This document shows positions 26,940 through 36,785 of a stretch of 64,000 nucleotides of DNA, in pieces. The translations under genes and the position numbers were made by a program. The notes beneath the pieces are model-generated. The model did no database searches and was not told where the DNA came from. It worked only from the letters and a program-made list of their open reading frames with translations. Numbering within the stretch: the stretch's first letter is position 1; each line of letters opens with the position of its first letter. The stretch spans positions 66,719 to 130,718 of the forward strand of contig NZ_BMNR01000008.1 in the NCBI RefSeq assembly GCF_014646655.1. The letters run 5' to 3'. This stretch comes from Yeosuana aromativorans. Its GTDB lineage: Bacteria; Bacteroidota; Bacteroidia; Flavobacteriales; Flavobacteriaceae.

Positions 26940-27494
26940 ATGCCAAAACATCTTCTAAACCCTAATAAGTGGATTGACCTTTATGCCGATTACTTATTTA
27001 ATTACACCATTTCACGTGTCAATGACAAAGAAATGGCCCAGGATTTAGTACAAGACACGTTTTTGGCGGGGTTAAAATCGATGAAAAAATTTAAAGGAGA
27101 AGCCAGTGAACGCACGTGGTTGATTTCTATTTTAAAACGAAAAATCATTGATCACTATCGAAAAATAAACTCCAAAAAAGGGAAAGCCGAAGTTAGAATG
27201 ATCTACAATAATGATGCTGAAAATGAAGGCGATTGGTTGGAAGAACAAGTTGCTGACCCATTTGACAAAACAGCTGAAGATACCATTCAAAATGAAGAAC
27301 TTGGCGATGCCATATACAACTGCCTATCTAAATTACCCGAAAAACAAGCAGAAGTTTTTAGAATGAAAACTATTGAAGGTTATGAAACCGAGGTAATTTG
27401 TAATGAATTAAATATCACTGCGTCTAATCTTTGGGTAATTATACATAGAGCTAGAACCGCTATGGCTGCTTGCCTTGAAGACAATTGGTTTTGA
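26940..27494 (+). CDS. ECF RNA polymerase sigma factor
   Basis: 184 residues. Region 2 is at about 10-75 (AQDLVQDTFLAGLKSM, then FKGEASERTWLISILKRKII). A linker with an acidic WLEEQVADPFD stretch follows, and region 4 is at about 120-180 (LPEKQAEVFRMKTIEGYE then CNELNITASNLWVIIHRAR). It is not of the FecI type. Two bases after its stop begins a small Cys/His protein with a ZAS motif, so a zinc-binding anti-sigma partner is the probable control. The signal is unknown. Confidence 0.93.
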   Translation: MPKHLLNPNKWIDLYADYLFNYTISRVNDKEMAQDLVQDTFLAGLKSMKKFKGEASERTWLISILKRKIIDHYRKINSKKGKAEVRMIYNNDAENEGDWLEEQVADPFDKTAEDTIQNEELGDAIYNCLSKLPEKQAEVFRMKTIEGYETEVICNELNITASNLWVIIHRARTAMAACLEDNWF

Positions 27495-27496
27495 TT

Positions 27497-27763
27497 ATGA
27501 GCAAAAAAATTAAATTTGGGATTCCCTGTAGTGAAGCAAATCATGTTTGCGACAAAACACAATACAAAGAATCGTCTTTTTGGGAAAAAGTTAAGCTCAA
27601 TATTCACTTGATATATTGCAGAGCATGTAGACAATACACGAAAAACAATACAAAACTTACCTCTTTAATTAAAAATTCAAAGGTTACTTGTATGGACAAA
27701 AAAGACAAGATCAATTTGAAAAAAGATTTTGAGAAGGTTTTGAAAAAATCAGAAATCAATTAA
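27497..27763 (+). CDS. Small zinc-finger (ZAS-like) putative anti-sigma protein
   Basis: 88 residues, started at the ATG at 27497 (MSKKIKFGIPCSEANHVCDK). An ATG at 27485 lies inside the sigma gene and is less likely. HLIYCRAC matches the Hx3Cx2C zinc motif of ZAS anti-sigma factors such as RsrA/ChrR. A further Cys/His pair upstream (ANHVC) could complete the site. There is no membrane segment, so it would be a soluble cytoplasmic regulator of the adjacent sigma factor. The final third is Lys-rich. The assignment rests on motif plus position. Its last 8 bases overlap the end of the convergent membrane-protein gene. Confidence 0.7.
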   Translation: MSKKIKFGIPCSEANHVCDKTQYKESSFWEKVKLNIHLIYCRACRQYTKNNTKLTSLIKNSKVTCMDKKDKINLKKDFEKVLKKSEIN

Positions 27764-28589
27764 TGGCAAGATAAAAAAACAGCCATAAAATTGGTAATCC
27801 TTCCACCCAAAACGAGCAATAATATTTTCCCTGTTCTTTTTTAGAAAACATCAAAAACAAAATTAAAATTAGTGTTGTTACTAGTAAGGCCATAACTTCA
27901 CCCGGCTGTATTTCATTTTTAAAAAATTCTAAAACAAAACAAAGTACACCTAACAATACGCCCATTATTTTAGTGCCCTTAATACCAATTTGCTGAGGAA
28001 TTGTAGATAGCCTTAAGCTATCATATCGCAAATCCCTTATTTCAAAAGGTAACATTAACATGATTACAAAAACAAACCGCTGTAAGCCGGTTATGATAAC
28101 ATCTTCACCAATAGGATAATTGGCATTTAATAATGGCAAAAAAACCGTTACTCCAGACCATACCAAAGCGATAACATACACTTTTAATCCCGTAATACTC
28201 CTTAAGTTATTTTGTTCATCCACAAACAATCTGTTGGGCAAAAAAGGAATGGCATATAAAAACGTTATAAGTCCGAAACCAGCTATGTAGAGCATTGTTT
28301 TTTCCTGAAGTTTCAATCCGTAGTAACACATCAAGATAAAGCATACCAGCGAAAACATCTGAATCAATTTCAGCCATGCTGTCAAACTGCGGTGATGAAA
28401 CTTGGCCATCCCAAAATATTTCACAAAATTATACCCTGTAATAGACGCATAAAAAATAAAATACAGCACATTGGCATCATACGGAAGGTTAAAGTCCTTT
28501 AGCGTAATCCAAGACATGGAAAAAACAGCTAAAGCCACATGGATACTGCTGTTTATGTAAAAATTCAATATCTGCTTTAAAATAGTCAT
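27756..28589 (-). CDS. UbiA-like multi-pass membrane protein
   Basis: 277 residues with about eight hydrophobic segments. A FEIRDLRYDSLRLSTIPQQIG stretch around residue 185-205 resembles the second Asp-rich motif of UbiA prenyltransferases. The first Asp-rich motif is not obvious (NFVKYFG at the expected place), so activity is doubtful and the call is only fold-level. It is convergent with the ZAS-like gene (8-base overlap) and divergent from gcvP. A TATTTTTG box lies 5 bases before its ATG, which would make the message nearly leaderless. Confidence 0.6.
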   Translation of the reverse strand: MTILKQILNFYINSSIHVALAVFSMSWITLKDFNLPYDANVLYFIFYASITGYNFVKYFGMAKFHHRSLTAWLKLIQMFSLVCFILMCYYGLKLQEKTMLYIAGFGLITFLYAIPFLPNRLFVDEQNNLRSITGLKVYVIALVWSGVTVFLPLLNANYPIGEDVIITGLQRFVFVIMLMLPFEIRDLRYDSLRLSTIPQQIGIKGTKIMGVLLGVLCFVLEFFKNEIQPGEVMALLVTTLILILFLMFSKKEQGKYYCSFWVEGLPILWLFFYLAIN

Positions 28590-28593
28590 AATA

Positions 28594-28601
28594 CAAAAAT
28601 A
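28594..28601 (-). promoter_or_regulatory. -7 promoter element of the UbiA-like gene
   Basis: TATTTTTG on the minus strand ends 5 bases before the start codon at 28589, implying a leaderless or very short-leader transcript. Confidence 0.4.
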
Positions 28602-28675
28602 ACCAAAGTGTTAATAAAGCTGTCCATTGGTTAAAAACTTTCATTTTTATTCTCAAAAAAGGCATTTTAATTATG

Positions 28676-28684
28676 TAATTTTGC
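28676..28684 (+). promoter_or_regulatory. -7 promoter element of gcvP
   Basis: TAATTTTGC matches TAnnTTTG and ends 24 bases before the gcvP ATG. The -33 region is T-rich but has no clean TTG. Confidence 0.55.
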
Positions 28685-28707
28685 GCATTAATTTTCAATA
28701 ATTTTTT

Positions 28708-31557
28708 ATGAACACAAACGCTTTTGCATTGCGTCACATAGGACCAAGAGAAAACAATCAAAAACTCATGTTAAAAGCCATCGGAGTAGATTCTTTGGAT
28801 CAATTAATCTATGAAACCATCCCAGATGACATTCGCTTAAAAAAGCCATTGAATTTGGATGAACCCATGACCGAACATGAATATTTACTTCATATTCATG
28901 AGTTATCGAAAAAAAATAAAGCGTATAAAACCTATATAGGATTGGGATACCACCCAACCATAATGCCAGCCGTTATTCAAAGAAATATTCTTGAAAACCC
29001 GGGTTGGTACACAGCTTACACACCGTACCAAGCTGAGATTGCACAAGGTCGCCTTGAGGCTTTGTTGAATTTCCAAACCATGATAACCGATTTAACCGGT
29101 ATGGAAATTGCCAATGCATCCCTTCTGGATGAAAGCACAGCGGCCGCTGAAGCCATGAGCTTATTGTTTGCTGTACGGGAGCGTGAGCAGAAAAAAAATG
29201 AAGTCAACAAATTTTTCGTTTCTGATGCCATTTTACCACAAACATTATCTTTACTTCAAACAAGGTCAAATCCTCTAGGCATAGAATTGGTTGTTGGCAA
29301 TGAAAACAGCTTTGACTTTTCGTCTGATTTTTTTGGGGCTATATTACAATATCCAGGAAAAGACGGACAAATAACCGACATTAAAACCTTTATTTCAAAA
29401 GCTAATGAAGCCCAGATAAAAGTAGCCGTTGCAGCCGATATTTTAAGCTTGGTAAAATTAGAAGCTCCTGGCAAATTTGGTGCTGATGTTGTTGTAGGTA
29501 CCACGCAACGCTTTGGTATACCGATGGGTTATGGCGGCCCCCACGCCGCTTATTTTGCTACCAAAGAAGCTTACAAACGTGATTTGCCCGGACGGATAAT
29601 TGGTGTCACTAAAGATGCCAATGGCAATAGAGCTTTACGTATGGCTCTTCAGACTAGGGAACAACATATTAAACGCGATAAAGCGACCTCAAACATTTGT
29701 ACGGCTCAAGTATTATTGGCCGTTATGGCTGGTATGTATGCTGTGTATCACGGCCCTAAAGGCCTGAAATTCATTGCAAATAAAGTACACAATTCTGCTG
29801 CAACGCTTGCAAATATTTTAGCAAAATTAGGTTATGACCAAGTAAATACGTCTTATTTTGATACGCTTCAAATTAAAACCAATTCAAAACACATCAAGAA
29901 AATCGCCAAGGAAAAAAAGGTGAATTTCTTTTACCCCGATAAAGAAACGGTTACTATTTCAATCAATGAAACCACTTCTGTTAGAGATTTAAATTACATC
30001 ATTACCGTTTTTGCTGAAGCTGCTAAAAAAGAGACCATTGTCATTTCATCTATTTCGGAATTCAACAATATTTCAGAAAATGCCCAAAGAACGTCTGACT
30101 TTTTAACATTGGATGTGTTCAACAAATACCATTCTGAAACTGAACTGATGCGCTATATAAAATCCCTAGAACGTAAAGATTTATCATTGAACCATTCCAT
30201 GATTTCTTTGGGTTCATGCACCATGAAATTAAATGCTGCTTCAGAAATGCTTCCGTTGAGTTGGTTTAAATGGGGAAATATCCATCCATTTGCACCTTTA
30301 AAACAAGCAAAGGGTTACCTTACTGTATTAAAAGAATTAGAAGATCAATTAACCGAAATCACAGGTTTTGCGGCAACCTCTTTACAACCAAACTCAGGAG
30401 CACAAGGGGAATATGCTGGATTAATGGTTATTAAAGCCTATCATGAATCGCGAGGTGATGCCCATAGAAACATTTGCTTGATTCCATCATCAGCCCATGG
30501 TACCAATCCAGCCAGTGCGGTTATGGCAGGGATGAAAGTGGTTGTGACCAAATCAACAGCTGAAGGCAATATTGATGTGGTGGATTTACGTGAGAAAGCC
30601 GAATTACATAAAGATAATTTAGCTTGCTTAATGGTAACCTATCCTTCAACCCATGGCGTTTATGAATCTGCCATAAAAGAAATCACAAAAATCATTCATG
30701 ATAATGGTGGCCAAGTTTATATGGATGGCGCCAATATGAACGCACAAGTTGGACTAACCAATCCTGGCAACATTGGTGCCGATGTTTGCCACTTGAATTT
30801 ACACAAAACCTTTGCCATTCCGCATGGTGGTGGTGGACCAGGTGTTGGACCTATTTGCGTGGCAAAACAACTGGTACCCTTTTTACCAGGCAACCCATTG
30901 GTAAAAACCGGTGGCGACAAAGCCATAACTGCTATTTCAGCCGCACCCTATGGTTCTGCCTTAGCTTGTTTGATTTCTTATGGATATATCAAGATGTTGG
31001 GAGCCGAAGGCTTGACAGAATCTACCAAAATAGCCATTTTAAATGCCAATTACATCAAACATCGTTTACAAGGTAGCTTTGACACCTTGTATTCTGGAGA
31101 ACGCGGCAGAGCTGCCCATGAAATGATTGTGGATTGCAGACCGTTTAAAGCCAATGGCATTGAAGTGACGGATATTGCCAAACGTCTTATGGATTATGGT
31201 TTTCATGCTCCTACCGTTTCATTTCCTGTTGCGGGAACCTTGATGATTGAACCCACTGAAAGTGAAAGCAAAGAAGAAATTGACCGGTTTTGTGACGCTT
31301 TAATCTCCATTAAAAAGGAAATTGACCAAGCTTCAAAAGATGACAACAACAACGTATTAAAAAATGCGCCTCATACGTTGGATATGGTAACCGCCGATGA
31401 ATGGCTATTTCCATATACCCGTGAGACCGCAGCGTTTCCTTTAGACTATGTAAAAGGCAATAAATTTTGGCCTTCTGTAAGACGTGTTGATGATGCTTAT
31501 GGCGACAGGAATTTAATCTGTACTTGTGCTCCAATTGAAGCCTATATGGAAGCCTAA
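28708..31557 (+). CDS. gcvP: Glycine dehydrogenase (decarboxylating), GcvP
   Basis: A 949-residue homodimer-type P protein of the glycine cleavage system. It decarboxylates glycine with pyridoxal phosphate and passes the aminomethyl group to the H protein. Both halves are present in one chain. The PLP lysine is in [15 protein letters not shown] (Lys700), and the Gly-rich loop GGGGPGVGP follows. The N-terminus ([10 protein letters not shown]) is canonical. The other glycine-cleavage genes (gcvT, gcvH) are not nearby, which is normal in this phylum. Confidence 0.97.
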   Translation: MNTNAFALRHIGPRENNQKLMLKAIGVDSLDQLIYETIPDDIRLKKPLNLDEPMTEHEYLLHIHELSKKNKAYKTYIGLGYHPTIMPAVIQRNILENPGWYTAYTPYQAEIAQGRLEALLNFQTMITDLTGMEIANASLLDESTAAAEAMSLLFAVREREQKKNEVNKFFVSDAILPQTLSLLQTRSNPLGIELVVGNENSFDFSSDFFGAILQYPGKDGQITDIKTFISKANEAQIKVAVAADILSLVKLEAPGKFGADVVVGTTQRFGIPMGYGGPHAAYFATKEAYKRDLPGRIIGVTKDANGNRALRMALQTREQHIKRDKATSNICTAQVLLAVMAGMYAVYHGPKGLKFIANKVHNSAATLANILAKLGYDQVNTSYFDTLQIKTNSKHIKKIAKEKKVNFFYPDKETVTISINETTSVRDLNYIITVFAEAAKKETIVISSISEFNNISENAQRTSDFLTLDVFNKYHSETELMRYIKSLERKDLSLNHSMISLGSCTMKLNAASEMLPLSWFKWGNIHPFAPLKQAKGYLTVLKELEDQLTEITGFAATSLQPNSGAQGEYAGLMVIKAYHESRGDAHRNICLIPSSAHGTNPASAVMAGMKVVVTKSTAEGNIDVVDLREKAELHKDNLACLMVTYPSTHGVYESAIKEITKIIHDNGGQVYMDGANMNAQVGLTNPGNIGADVCHLNLHKTFAIPHGGGGPGVGPICVAKQLVPFLPGNPLVKTGGDKAITAISAAPYGSALACLISYGYIKMLGAEGLTESTKIAILNANYIKHRLQGSFDTLYSGERGRAAHEMIVDCRPFKANGIEVTDIAKRLMDYGFHAPTVSFPVAGTLMIEPTESESKEEIDRFCDALISIKKEIDQASKDDNNNVLKNAPHTLDMVTADEWLFPYTRETAAFPLDYVKGNKFWPSVRRVDDAYGDRNLICTCAPIEAYMEA

Positions 31558-31596
31558 TTTATGGTGATGAACATCGTAAAAAAACAGACAATTAAA

Positions 31597-31627
31597 TTGA
31601 CCTTTAATTTAAAGTAACTACTTTAGT
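31597..31627 (+). promoter_or_regulatory. Candidate promoter of the KAS III-like gene
   Basis: TTG at 31597-31599, 19 bases, then TACTTTAG at 31619-31626, about 35 bases before the ATG. A 13-bp palindrome (CTTTAATTTAAAG, 31602-31614) fills the spacer and could be an operator. Confidence 0.45.
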
Positions 31628-31661
31628 GTTACAACTAAATTAAAGGCATCATTTTTATTTT

Positions 31662-32720
31662 ATGAATATTAAAATTACCGGTACAGGAAGCTATATTCCT
31701 GACACAATAGAAAAGAACGAGGATTTTAATCAACATACATTTTTAAACACAGATGGCACACCCATCAAAAATGAAAATGCCGTTATCATTGAGAAATTCA
31801 AAGCTATTACGGGCATTGTTGAACGCCGATATGCCAAAGATGATTTAACGGCTTCTGATCTAGGTTTTTTTGCAGCCGAAAAAGCCATTGCCAATGCCAA
31901 TATTGACCGCGAGGAACTCGATTATATTATTGTGGCACACAACTTTGGCGATGTCAAACAAAACACCATTCAAAGTGACATTTTACCTTGTTTGGCCTCA
32001 AGGGTCAAGCACAGTTTACGCATCAAAAACCCTAAATGTGTAGCTTATGATATCCTGTTTGGTTGTCCTGGTTGGATAGAAGGCGTTATTCAAGCCCAAG
32101 CTTTCATAAAAGCAGGCATAGCAAAAAAGTGTTTGGTTATTGGTAACGAAACCTTGTCCAGAGTAGTAGATAAACACGACAGAGATGCCATGATTTATTC
32201 GGATGGTGCTGGTGCAACCATTATTGAAGCAACCGATGAAGAAGGTGGTATTTTGGCTCACGAATCTGCTAGTTTCACCTATGATGAAGCGTATTACCTG
32301 TTTTTTGGTAATTCAAATAATAAAGATCTGTGCCCCGATACCAGATACATTAAAATGGATGGGCGTAAAATCTATGAATTTGCCCTAAACAATGTCCCCA
32401 ATGCCATGAAAGCTTGTCTTGACAAAAGCGGAGTAGACATTAAAGACATCAAAAAAATACTCATCCATCAAGCCAATGAAAAAATGGATGAAGCAATCGT
32501 GAAACGCTTTTACAAACTCTTCAAAATGGATCCGCCAGAAGGCATTATGCCCATGAGTATTCAAAATTTAGGAAACAGCTCGGTTGCTACAGTGCCTACA
32601 CTCTTTGATTTAATAACACACAACAAGCTGGAAAACCAAAGCATTGCAAAAGGTGATGTTATCATGTTTGCAAGTGTTGGAGCCGGTATGCATATCAATG
32701 CTATAGTTTACAAATATTAA
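31662..32720 (+). CDS. 3-oxoacyl-ACP synthase III (KAS III/FabH-like)
   Basis: 352 residues of the thiolase fold. The catalytic triad is readable: Cys135 (in LFGCPGW), His269 (in ILIHQAN) and Asn305 (in NLGNSS). The GCPGW context differs from the ACxGF of housekeeping FabH, and an insert near residue 215-225 (FGNSNNKDLCPDT) is unusual. It is probably a variant that condenses a special acyl starter rather than the main fatty-acid initiator. It lies upstream of a methyltransferase and a glycosyltransferase in the same direction, so a role in lipid or surface-molecule synthesis is possible. Confidence 0.85.
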   Translation: MNIKITGTGSYIPDTIEKNEDFNQHTFLNTDGTPIKNENAVIIEKFKAITGIVERRYAKDDLTASDLGFFAAEKAIANANIDREELDYIIVAHNFGDVKQNTIQSDILPCLASRVKHSLRIKNPKCVAYDILFGCPGWIEGVIQAQAFIKAGIAKKCLVIGNETLSRVVDKHDRDAMIYSDGAGATIIEATDEEGGILAHESASFTYDEAYYLFFGNSNNKDLCPDTRYIKMDGRKIYEFALNNVPNAMKACLDKSGVDIKDIKKILIHQANEKMDEAIVKRFYKLFKMDPPEGIMPMSIQNLGNSSVATVPTLFDLITHNKLENQSIAKGDVIMFASVGAGMHINAIVYKY

Positions 32721-32765
32721 TTACATTTGAAACGTTAAACAATTCCTGCTTTTGCAGAAGTTACT

Positions 32766-33287
32766 ATGTACGAAAAAACATTTCCCAATAAGCGTTTTAA
32801 ACTTACTTTTTCGTTTTTACAAAAACACGTTTCAACCAAAGAAACCATTTTAGATTTGGGTGTTGAAAATCCGTTTTCAAAAATCATGGTATCAAAAGGA
32901 TATGAAGTTGAAAATACCAAAGGGGAAGATTTAGATATAGACACATCTGCTATTAAAAATTCCAATGCTGACGTGGTTACCGCTTTTGAGATTTTTGAGC
33001 ATCTTCTATCCCCATTCACTGTATTACAAGCTATAACAGGTAATAAACTAGTAGCCAGTGTTCCGCTTAGATTATGGTTTTCATCAGCATACAGAAGCAA
33101 AACCGATATGCGCGATAGACATTACCATGAGTTTGAAGATTGGCAATTTGATTGGCTGCTGGAAAAAGCTGGCTGGAAAATTTTGGATAGACAAAAATGG
33201 ACCAATCCTACAAAAAAAATTGGCATTAGACCTTTATTTCGTTGGTTTACTCCCAGATATTATATAGTTTATGCTGAAAGAGTTTAA
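32766..33287 (+). CDS. SAM-dependent methyltransferase
   Basis: A 173-residue short class I methyltransferase-like protein. ILDLGVEN is motif I in weakened form (the usual GxGxG is reduced to LGVEN). ADVVTAFEIFEHLLSP gives motifs II/III of the Methyltransf_11/23 type. The C-terminal part is basic and aromatic (FRWFTPRYYIVYAERV). The degraded SAM loop makes activity less certain. It is 45 bases after the KAS III-like gene and 24 bases before the glycosyltransferase, consistent with one operon. Confidence 0.75.
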   Translation: MYEKTFPNKRFKLTFSFLQKHVSTKETILDLGVENPFSKIMVSKGYEVENTKGEDLDIDTSAIKNSNADVVTAFEIFEHLLSPFTVLQAITGNKLVASVPLRLWFSSAYRSKTDMRDRHYHEFEDWQFDWLLEKAGWKILDRQKWTNPTKKIGIRPLFRWFTPRYYIVYAERV

Positions 33288-33311
33288 CTTTGAACTTGAA
33301 ACTTTTGAACT

Positions 33312-34163
33312 TTGAATTTTTACATTATCATTCCTGCCCATAACGAGCAAGAGTCCATTGCATTAACATTAGACTCTTTGGTTCGTCAAGCATTACAACC
33401 TAAACAAGTTGTTGTTGTTAATGATAATTCTACCGATAACACTCAGGATATTGTTGAAGCTTACACTACTAAATATTCATGGATTCGTTTGGTTAATTCT
33501 AAATCTTCCAATGAGCATTTACCTGGTTCTAAAATCATCAATGCCTTTTATAAAGGTCTAGAAAGTATGGATGATGAGTATGATGTCATCTGTAAGTTTG
33601 ATGCCGATTTAATATTTCCTGAAAATTATTTACATCAACTTGCTTATCATTTTAGTGCCAATGAGCGTTTAGGAATGGCTTCAGGATTTTGCTACATTCA
33701 AAAAAACAACAATTGGGTTTTAGAAAATTTAACTAGGAAAGACCATATTCGTGGTGCTTTAAAAGCTTACAGAAAAGCGTGTTTTACTCAAATAGGAAAA
33801 CTCAAACCATCCATGGGCTGGGACACGGTTGATGAACTGCTGGCAAAATATTATGGCTGGGAACTTTTAACCGATGAAACCCTTCATGTTAAGCACTTAA
33901 AACCAACGGGAATTAGCTACAACAAAGCTTCAAAGTACATGCAAGGCGAGGCCATGTACAAAATGCGTTATGGGTTTATAATCACTTTAATTTCTGCCTT
34001 AAAACTTGCTTACAAAAAACATAGCTTGTCTTTGTTTAGAGATTATATGGCAGGATATTTTAGAGCCAAAAAAAATAAAATAGCTTTTTTAGTAACCGAT
34101 GAAGAAGGCAAATTTATCAGGGATTTGCGTTGGAGAGGAATGCTTAAAAACCTAAAGGGATGA
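33312..34163 (+). CDS. Family 2 glycosyltransferase
   Basis: A 283-residue GT-A enzyme. It begins YIIIPAHNEQESIALTLDSL, with nucleotide-binding VVVNDNSTDNT and the metal-binding DxD-type FDADLIF at about residue 95. Translation appears to start at TTG (33312) inside a low-complexity GAACTTTGAA tract, since no ATG precedes the first beta strand. There is no TM segment; it is likely a peripheral cytoplasmic enzyme transferring a sugar to a lipid or polysaccharide. The gene pairing with a methyltransferase is common in surface-glycan loci, but the acceptor cannot be named. Confidence 0.88.
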   Translation: MNFYIIIPAHNEQESIALTLDSLVRQALQPKQVVVVNDNSTDNTQDIVEAYTTKYSWIRLVNSKSSNEHLPGSKIINAFYKGLESMDDEYDVICKFDADLIFPENYLHQLAYHFSANERLGMASGFCYIQKNNNWVLENLTRKDHIRGALKAYRKACFTQIGKLKPSMGWDTVDELLAKYYGWELLTDETLHVKHLKPTGISYNKASKYMQGEAMYKMRYGFIITLISALKLAYKKHSLSLFRDYMAGYFRAKKNKIAFLVTDEEGKFIRDLRWRGMLKNLKG

Positions 34164-34198
34164 TATCCTTAAACATGTTGAGGATAACACAACTACTA

Positions 34199-35017
34199 TC
34201 ACTTAAAACTCCAGTTTTTGCAATTGCTTGAGGCTTCCAACTTGGTTTCAACAGCATTATCCAATTGCGAAAAAAAATCAATACCAGTGAGTTTCTCGAT
34301 AGAATCAACAGGTACTACAAACTTTTGCAATGGTTTGTTTGAATTTTCATGGAGCATTAAAAAAGCAATCATCTTGATGTTGCCATGGTCATTATCCAAA
34401 ATGATTTTATAAAATTGATTTGGTACGGCAACGTGCTCTTCTCCTATGGTTTTTAAGCCTTTTGTTAAAACACCCCCTGTCACCACAAAAACACCGTTAT
34501 ATTTGCTTGCCCAATAGCGCACCTTCTGTTCTAGACTATTCCAAATACCAGCGTTAAAGTCATGCTCTTGAGGTGTGATATTGCTGGTTAAAAACGTTTC
34601 ATTGAAAGCAACAATATCATATTCTCTATCTCCAGCTGGGCATAAATGTCCGCGATCATATCCTGAATTTTTATAGTTTCGCCAACTGGCAGCACCCGTC
34701 TTTACAGCCTTGTCAATTTCAAAATACGGTCTCTCAAAATTATTGTTGGATAACTGGTTTTTTTTCAATTCATAAGCCACCCATTCGGCCTGTTCATAAG
34801 GTTCATTGTATGACAATGAGTACCCTTGGTGATGCACAATTTGCCCAGTTGTACTGGTTGGTAAAAAGTACTCATTCGTGTTTTGCTTTACTTCTTTTCC
34901 TTTATCAACAACCTGTTTTTGTTCTTCCTGTTTTAAAAAATACTCATACCCATAAACTCCTAAAACAATGAGAATGGCCACAATGGAATATAGGTTTCTT
35001 TTACTCAAACTATTCAA
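34199..35017 (-). CDS. DNA/RNA non-specific endonuclease
   Basis: 272 residues of the Serratia-nuclease family with the signature YDRGHLCPAGD, catalytic His124. An N-terminal hydrophobic segment (about 10-25, IVAILIVLGVYGYEYF) would anchor it in the membrane or direct export. A Lys/Glu linker follows. The start is TTG at 35017 (or the second TTG at 35008); both overlap the end of the phosphatase gene. The pairing with a secreted phosphatase suggests nucleic-acid scavenging for phosphate or nucleosides, which is inference. Confidence 0.9.
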   Translation of the reverse strand: MNSLSKRNLYSIVAILIVLGVYGYEYFLKQEEQKQVVDKGKEVKQNTNEYFLPTSTTGQIVHHQGYSLSYNEPYEQAEWVAYELKKNQLSNNNFERPYFEIDKAVKTGAASWRNYKNSGYDRGHLCPAGDREYDIVAFNETFLTSNITPQEHDFNAGIWNSLEQKVRYWASKYNGVFVVTGGVLTKGLKTIGEEHVAVPNQFYKIILDNDHGNIKMIAFLMLHENSNKPLQKFVVPVDSIEKLTGIDFFSQLDNAVETKLEASSNCKNWSFK

Positions 35018-36674
35018 AAATAAATTCTAAAGGTTGCCCAATATTTCCACTAGGATAACTAATGTTTAACAAAGCAGACATGGTTGGAGCAATATCGGTA
35101 ATCTCGGTTTTCTGTAAGGTTTGACCATGCCTTATACCTTTTCCAAAGAACAATAATGGTACGTGCGTATCATACTCAAACGAAGACCCATGGGTAGATC
35201 CTGTTTTACCATAAGAAATAACCGCTGGATCCAGAACATAAATAACATCACCCGAACGCTTTTGGTTAAATCCGTTTTGAATCAATCTTTCTATTCCCGT
35301 AGAAAAGGAAGTATTGATCATTGCTGTTGCCGTGTAGGCCTTATCAACAAAATCATATCCAATAATTTCATTGATAATAGCTTCTTGCACATCATCCAGA
35401 TCTAAATCCAGCTTTTGTATCTTTTCTCTGTTTAAAAATATTTGATTGTTGCTCACACTCTCAATCAAATCTGAAGCGCCATAAGAAGCTTCCATAAAAT
35501 CATTTATTCTCTTGATAAAAACACTGGTATTAAAATATCCCGCAGGAATTTTTACACTTTCCAAATAGGCTGGCACATTAACTGCTGCGTGGTCTGCCGT
35601 TAAAAAAACCGTGTATTCACCCTTGCCTACCTTATCATCCAACGCTTTAAGTAGTCGTTCAATTTCTAAATCCAATCGCAAATAAACATCTTCGATTTCT
35701 TTTGAATTAACGCCAAAATTGTGACCAATATAATCCGTGCAAGAATAACTTACAGTCAACACATCTGTAATATCATCGGTTCCCAAATCTTCTCCTTGAA
35801 GCGCTTCAATAGTAAAGTCTGTTGTAAGGCTATTTCCATAAGGCGTTGATTTCAAAATATCATACCCACCATTTTGACTTTTAAGTGTTTGCAAATCGTA
35901 AGGAAACGTTGCTGTTTCCTTTCCTTTAAACCCTCCTTCAAAAGTGTTTAAATCGCTACCGCTTTCGGTGTATGTTGAAATATCATATAAGGTATTCCAT
36001 TCCTTTAAATATGAATCCACAATGTGCTTTTTATTAAAATCAATAACCCATTTTGGAAGTTGCGTCATATAAAACGTACTTGAAATCCAGTTGCCCTCAT
36101 TTTTACCCTGAAACCAATAAGCGGCATTGGCTGTGTGGCCTGCGGGCAAAATGGACGCTCTATCCTTAATTGAAATACCGATTGTTTTTCCTCGCATTTG
36201 GGTAAATAGTCTGTTTTCGTCACCAAAGGTTGTGGTTTTCATTCGTTGTGGAGACATTTGGCCTGCACTACTGGAAGTTCCAACAGATTGGACGGAATCA
36301 TCCTCGGCACAATACACACTCTTTTTTAATTTCTTATCAAACCAATCATTAGCTATTATCCCATGATATTTGGGTGTTGTGCCGGTATATATTGACGTAT
36401 GACCAGGCCCAGTGTATGTTGGAATATAATTAAAATGATTGTTCTTGCAATTAAACCCTTCATTCATGAGACGCTTAAAACCACCTTCCCCATACTTGTT
36501 GTAAAAACGCGTTAAATAGTCGTAGCGCATTTGATCTACAACTATGCCGACAACCAGTTTAGGGCGTTCATTTGAATAATTAGTACCATTAGTTGAGCTG
36601 CTTGGCATACTCGATTGGGCTAGACAAAAGCCACTAAAAATAACACATGCAATTAGGGAGACAATCTGCTTCAT
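35010..36674 (-). CDS. Secreted alkaline phosphatase, PafA-like
   Basis: 554 residues with a Sec signal (about 1-19). This is an alkaline-phosphatase-superfamily phosphomonoesterase close to flavobacterial PafA. Metal ligands are in VVDQMRYDY, the nucleophile Thr is in YTGPGHTSIYTG, and LTADHAA and STHGSSFEYDTHVPLLF supply C-terminal metal ligands. It would act in the periplasm or outside the cell to release phosphate. It is the first gene of a two-gene operon with the nuclease (8-base overlap), and a TATTTTTG promoter box lies 24 bases upstream. Confidence 0.9.
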   Translation of the reverse strand: MKQIVSLIACVIFSGFCLAQSSMPSSSTNGTNYSNERPKLVVGIVVDQMRYDYLTRFYNKYGEGGFKRLMNEGFNCKNNHFNYIPTYTGPGHTSIYTGTTPKYHGIIANDWFDKKLKKSVYCAEDDSVQSVGTSSSAGQMSPQRMKTTTFGDENRLFTQMRGKTIGISIKDRASILPAGHTANAAYWFQGKNEGNWISSTFYMTQLPKWVIDFNKKHIVDSYLKEWNTLYDISTYTESGSDLNTFEGGFKGKETATFPYDLQTLKSQNGGYDILKSTPYGNSLTTDFTIEALQGEDLGTDDITDVLTVSYSCTDYIGHNFGVNSKEIEDVYLRLDLEIERLLKALDDKVGKGEYTVFLTADHAAVNVPAYLESVKIPAGYFNTSVFIKRINDFMEASYGASDLIESVSNNQIFLNREKIQKLDLDLDDVQEAIINEIIGYDFVDKAYTATAMINTSFSTGIERLIQNGFNQKRSGDVIYVLDPAVISYGKTGSTHGSSFEYDTHVPLLFFGKGIRHGQTLQKTEITDIAPTMSALLNISYPSGNIGQPLEFIFE

Positions 36675-36697
36675 TTTAACGTTTAAATTTTATTTTT

Positions 36698-36705
36698 CAA
36701 AAATA
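36698..36705 (-). promoter_or_regulatory. -7 promoter element of the phosphatase-nuclease operon
   Basis: TATTTTTG on the minus strand, 24 bases before the phosphatase ATG. No TTG at the usual -33 distance was found, so an activator may be needed. Confidence 0.45.
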
Positions 36706-36760
36706 ATGCTTTTAAAACGTCTTAATTTAAATTTAAGGTTAAATACCTGCAACTTTTTTT

Positions 36761-36769
36761 TACTTTAGC
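36761..36769 (+). promoter_or_regulatory. -7 promoter element of mlaE
   Basis: TACTTTAGC, a common variant of the flavobacterial -7 box, ends 17 bases before the mlaE ATG. Confidence 0.45.
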
Positions 36770-36785
36770 ACTAACAAATTTTAAT

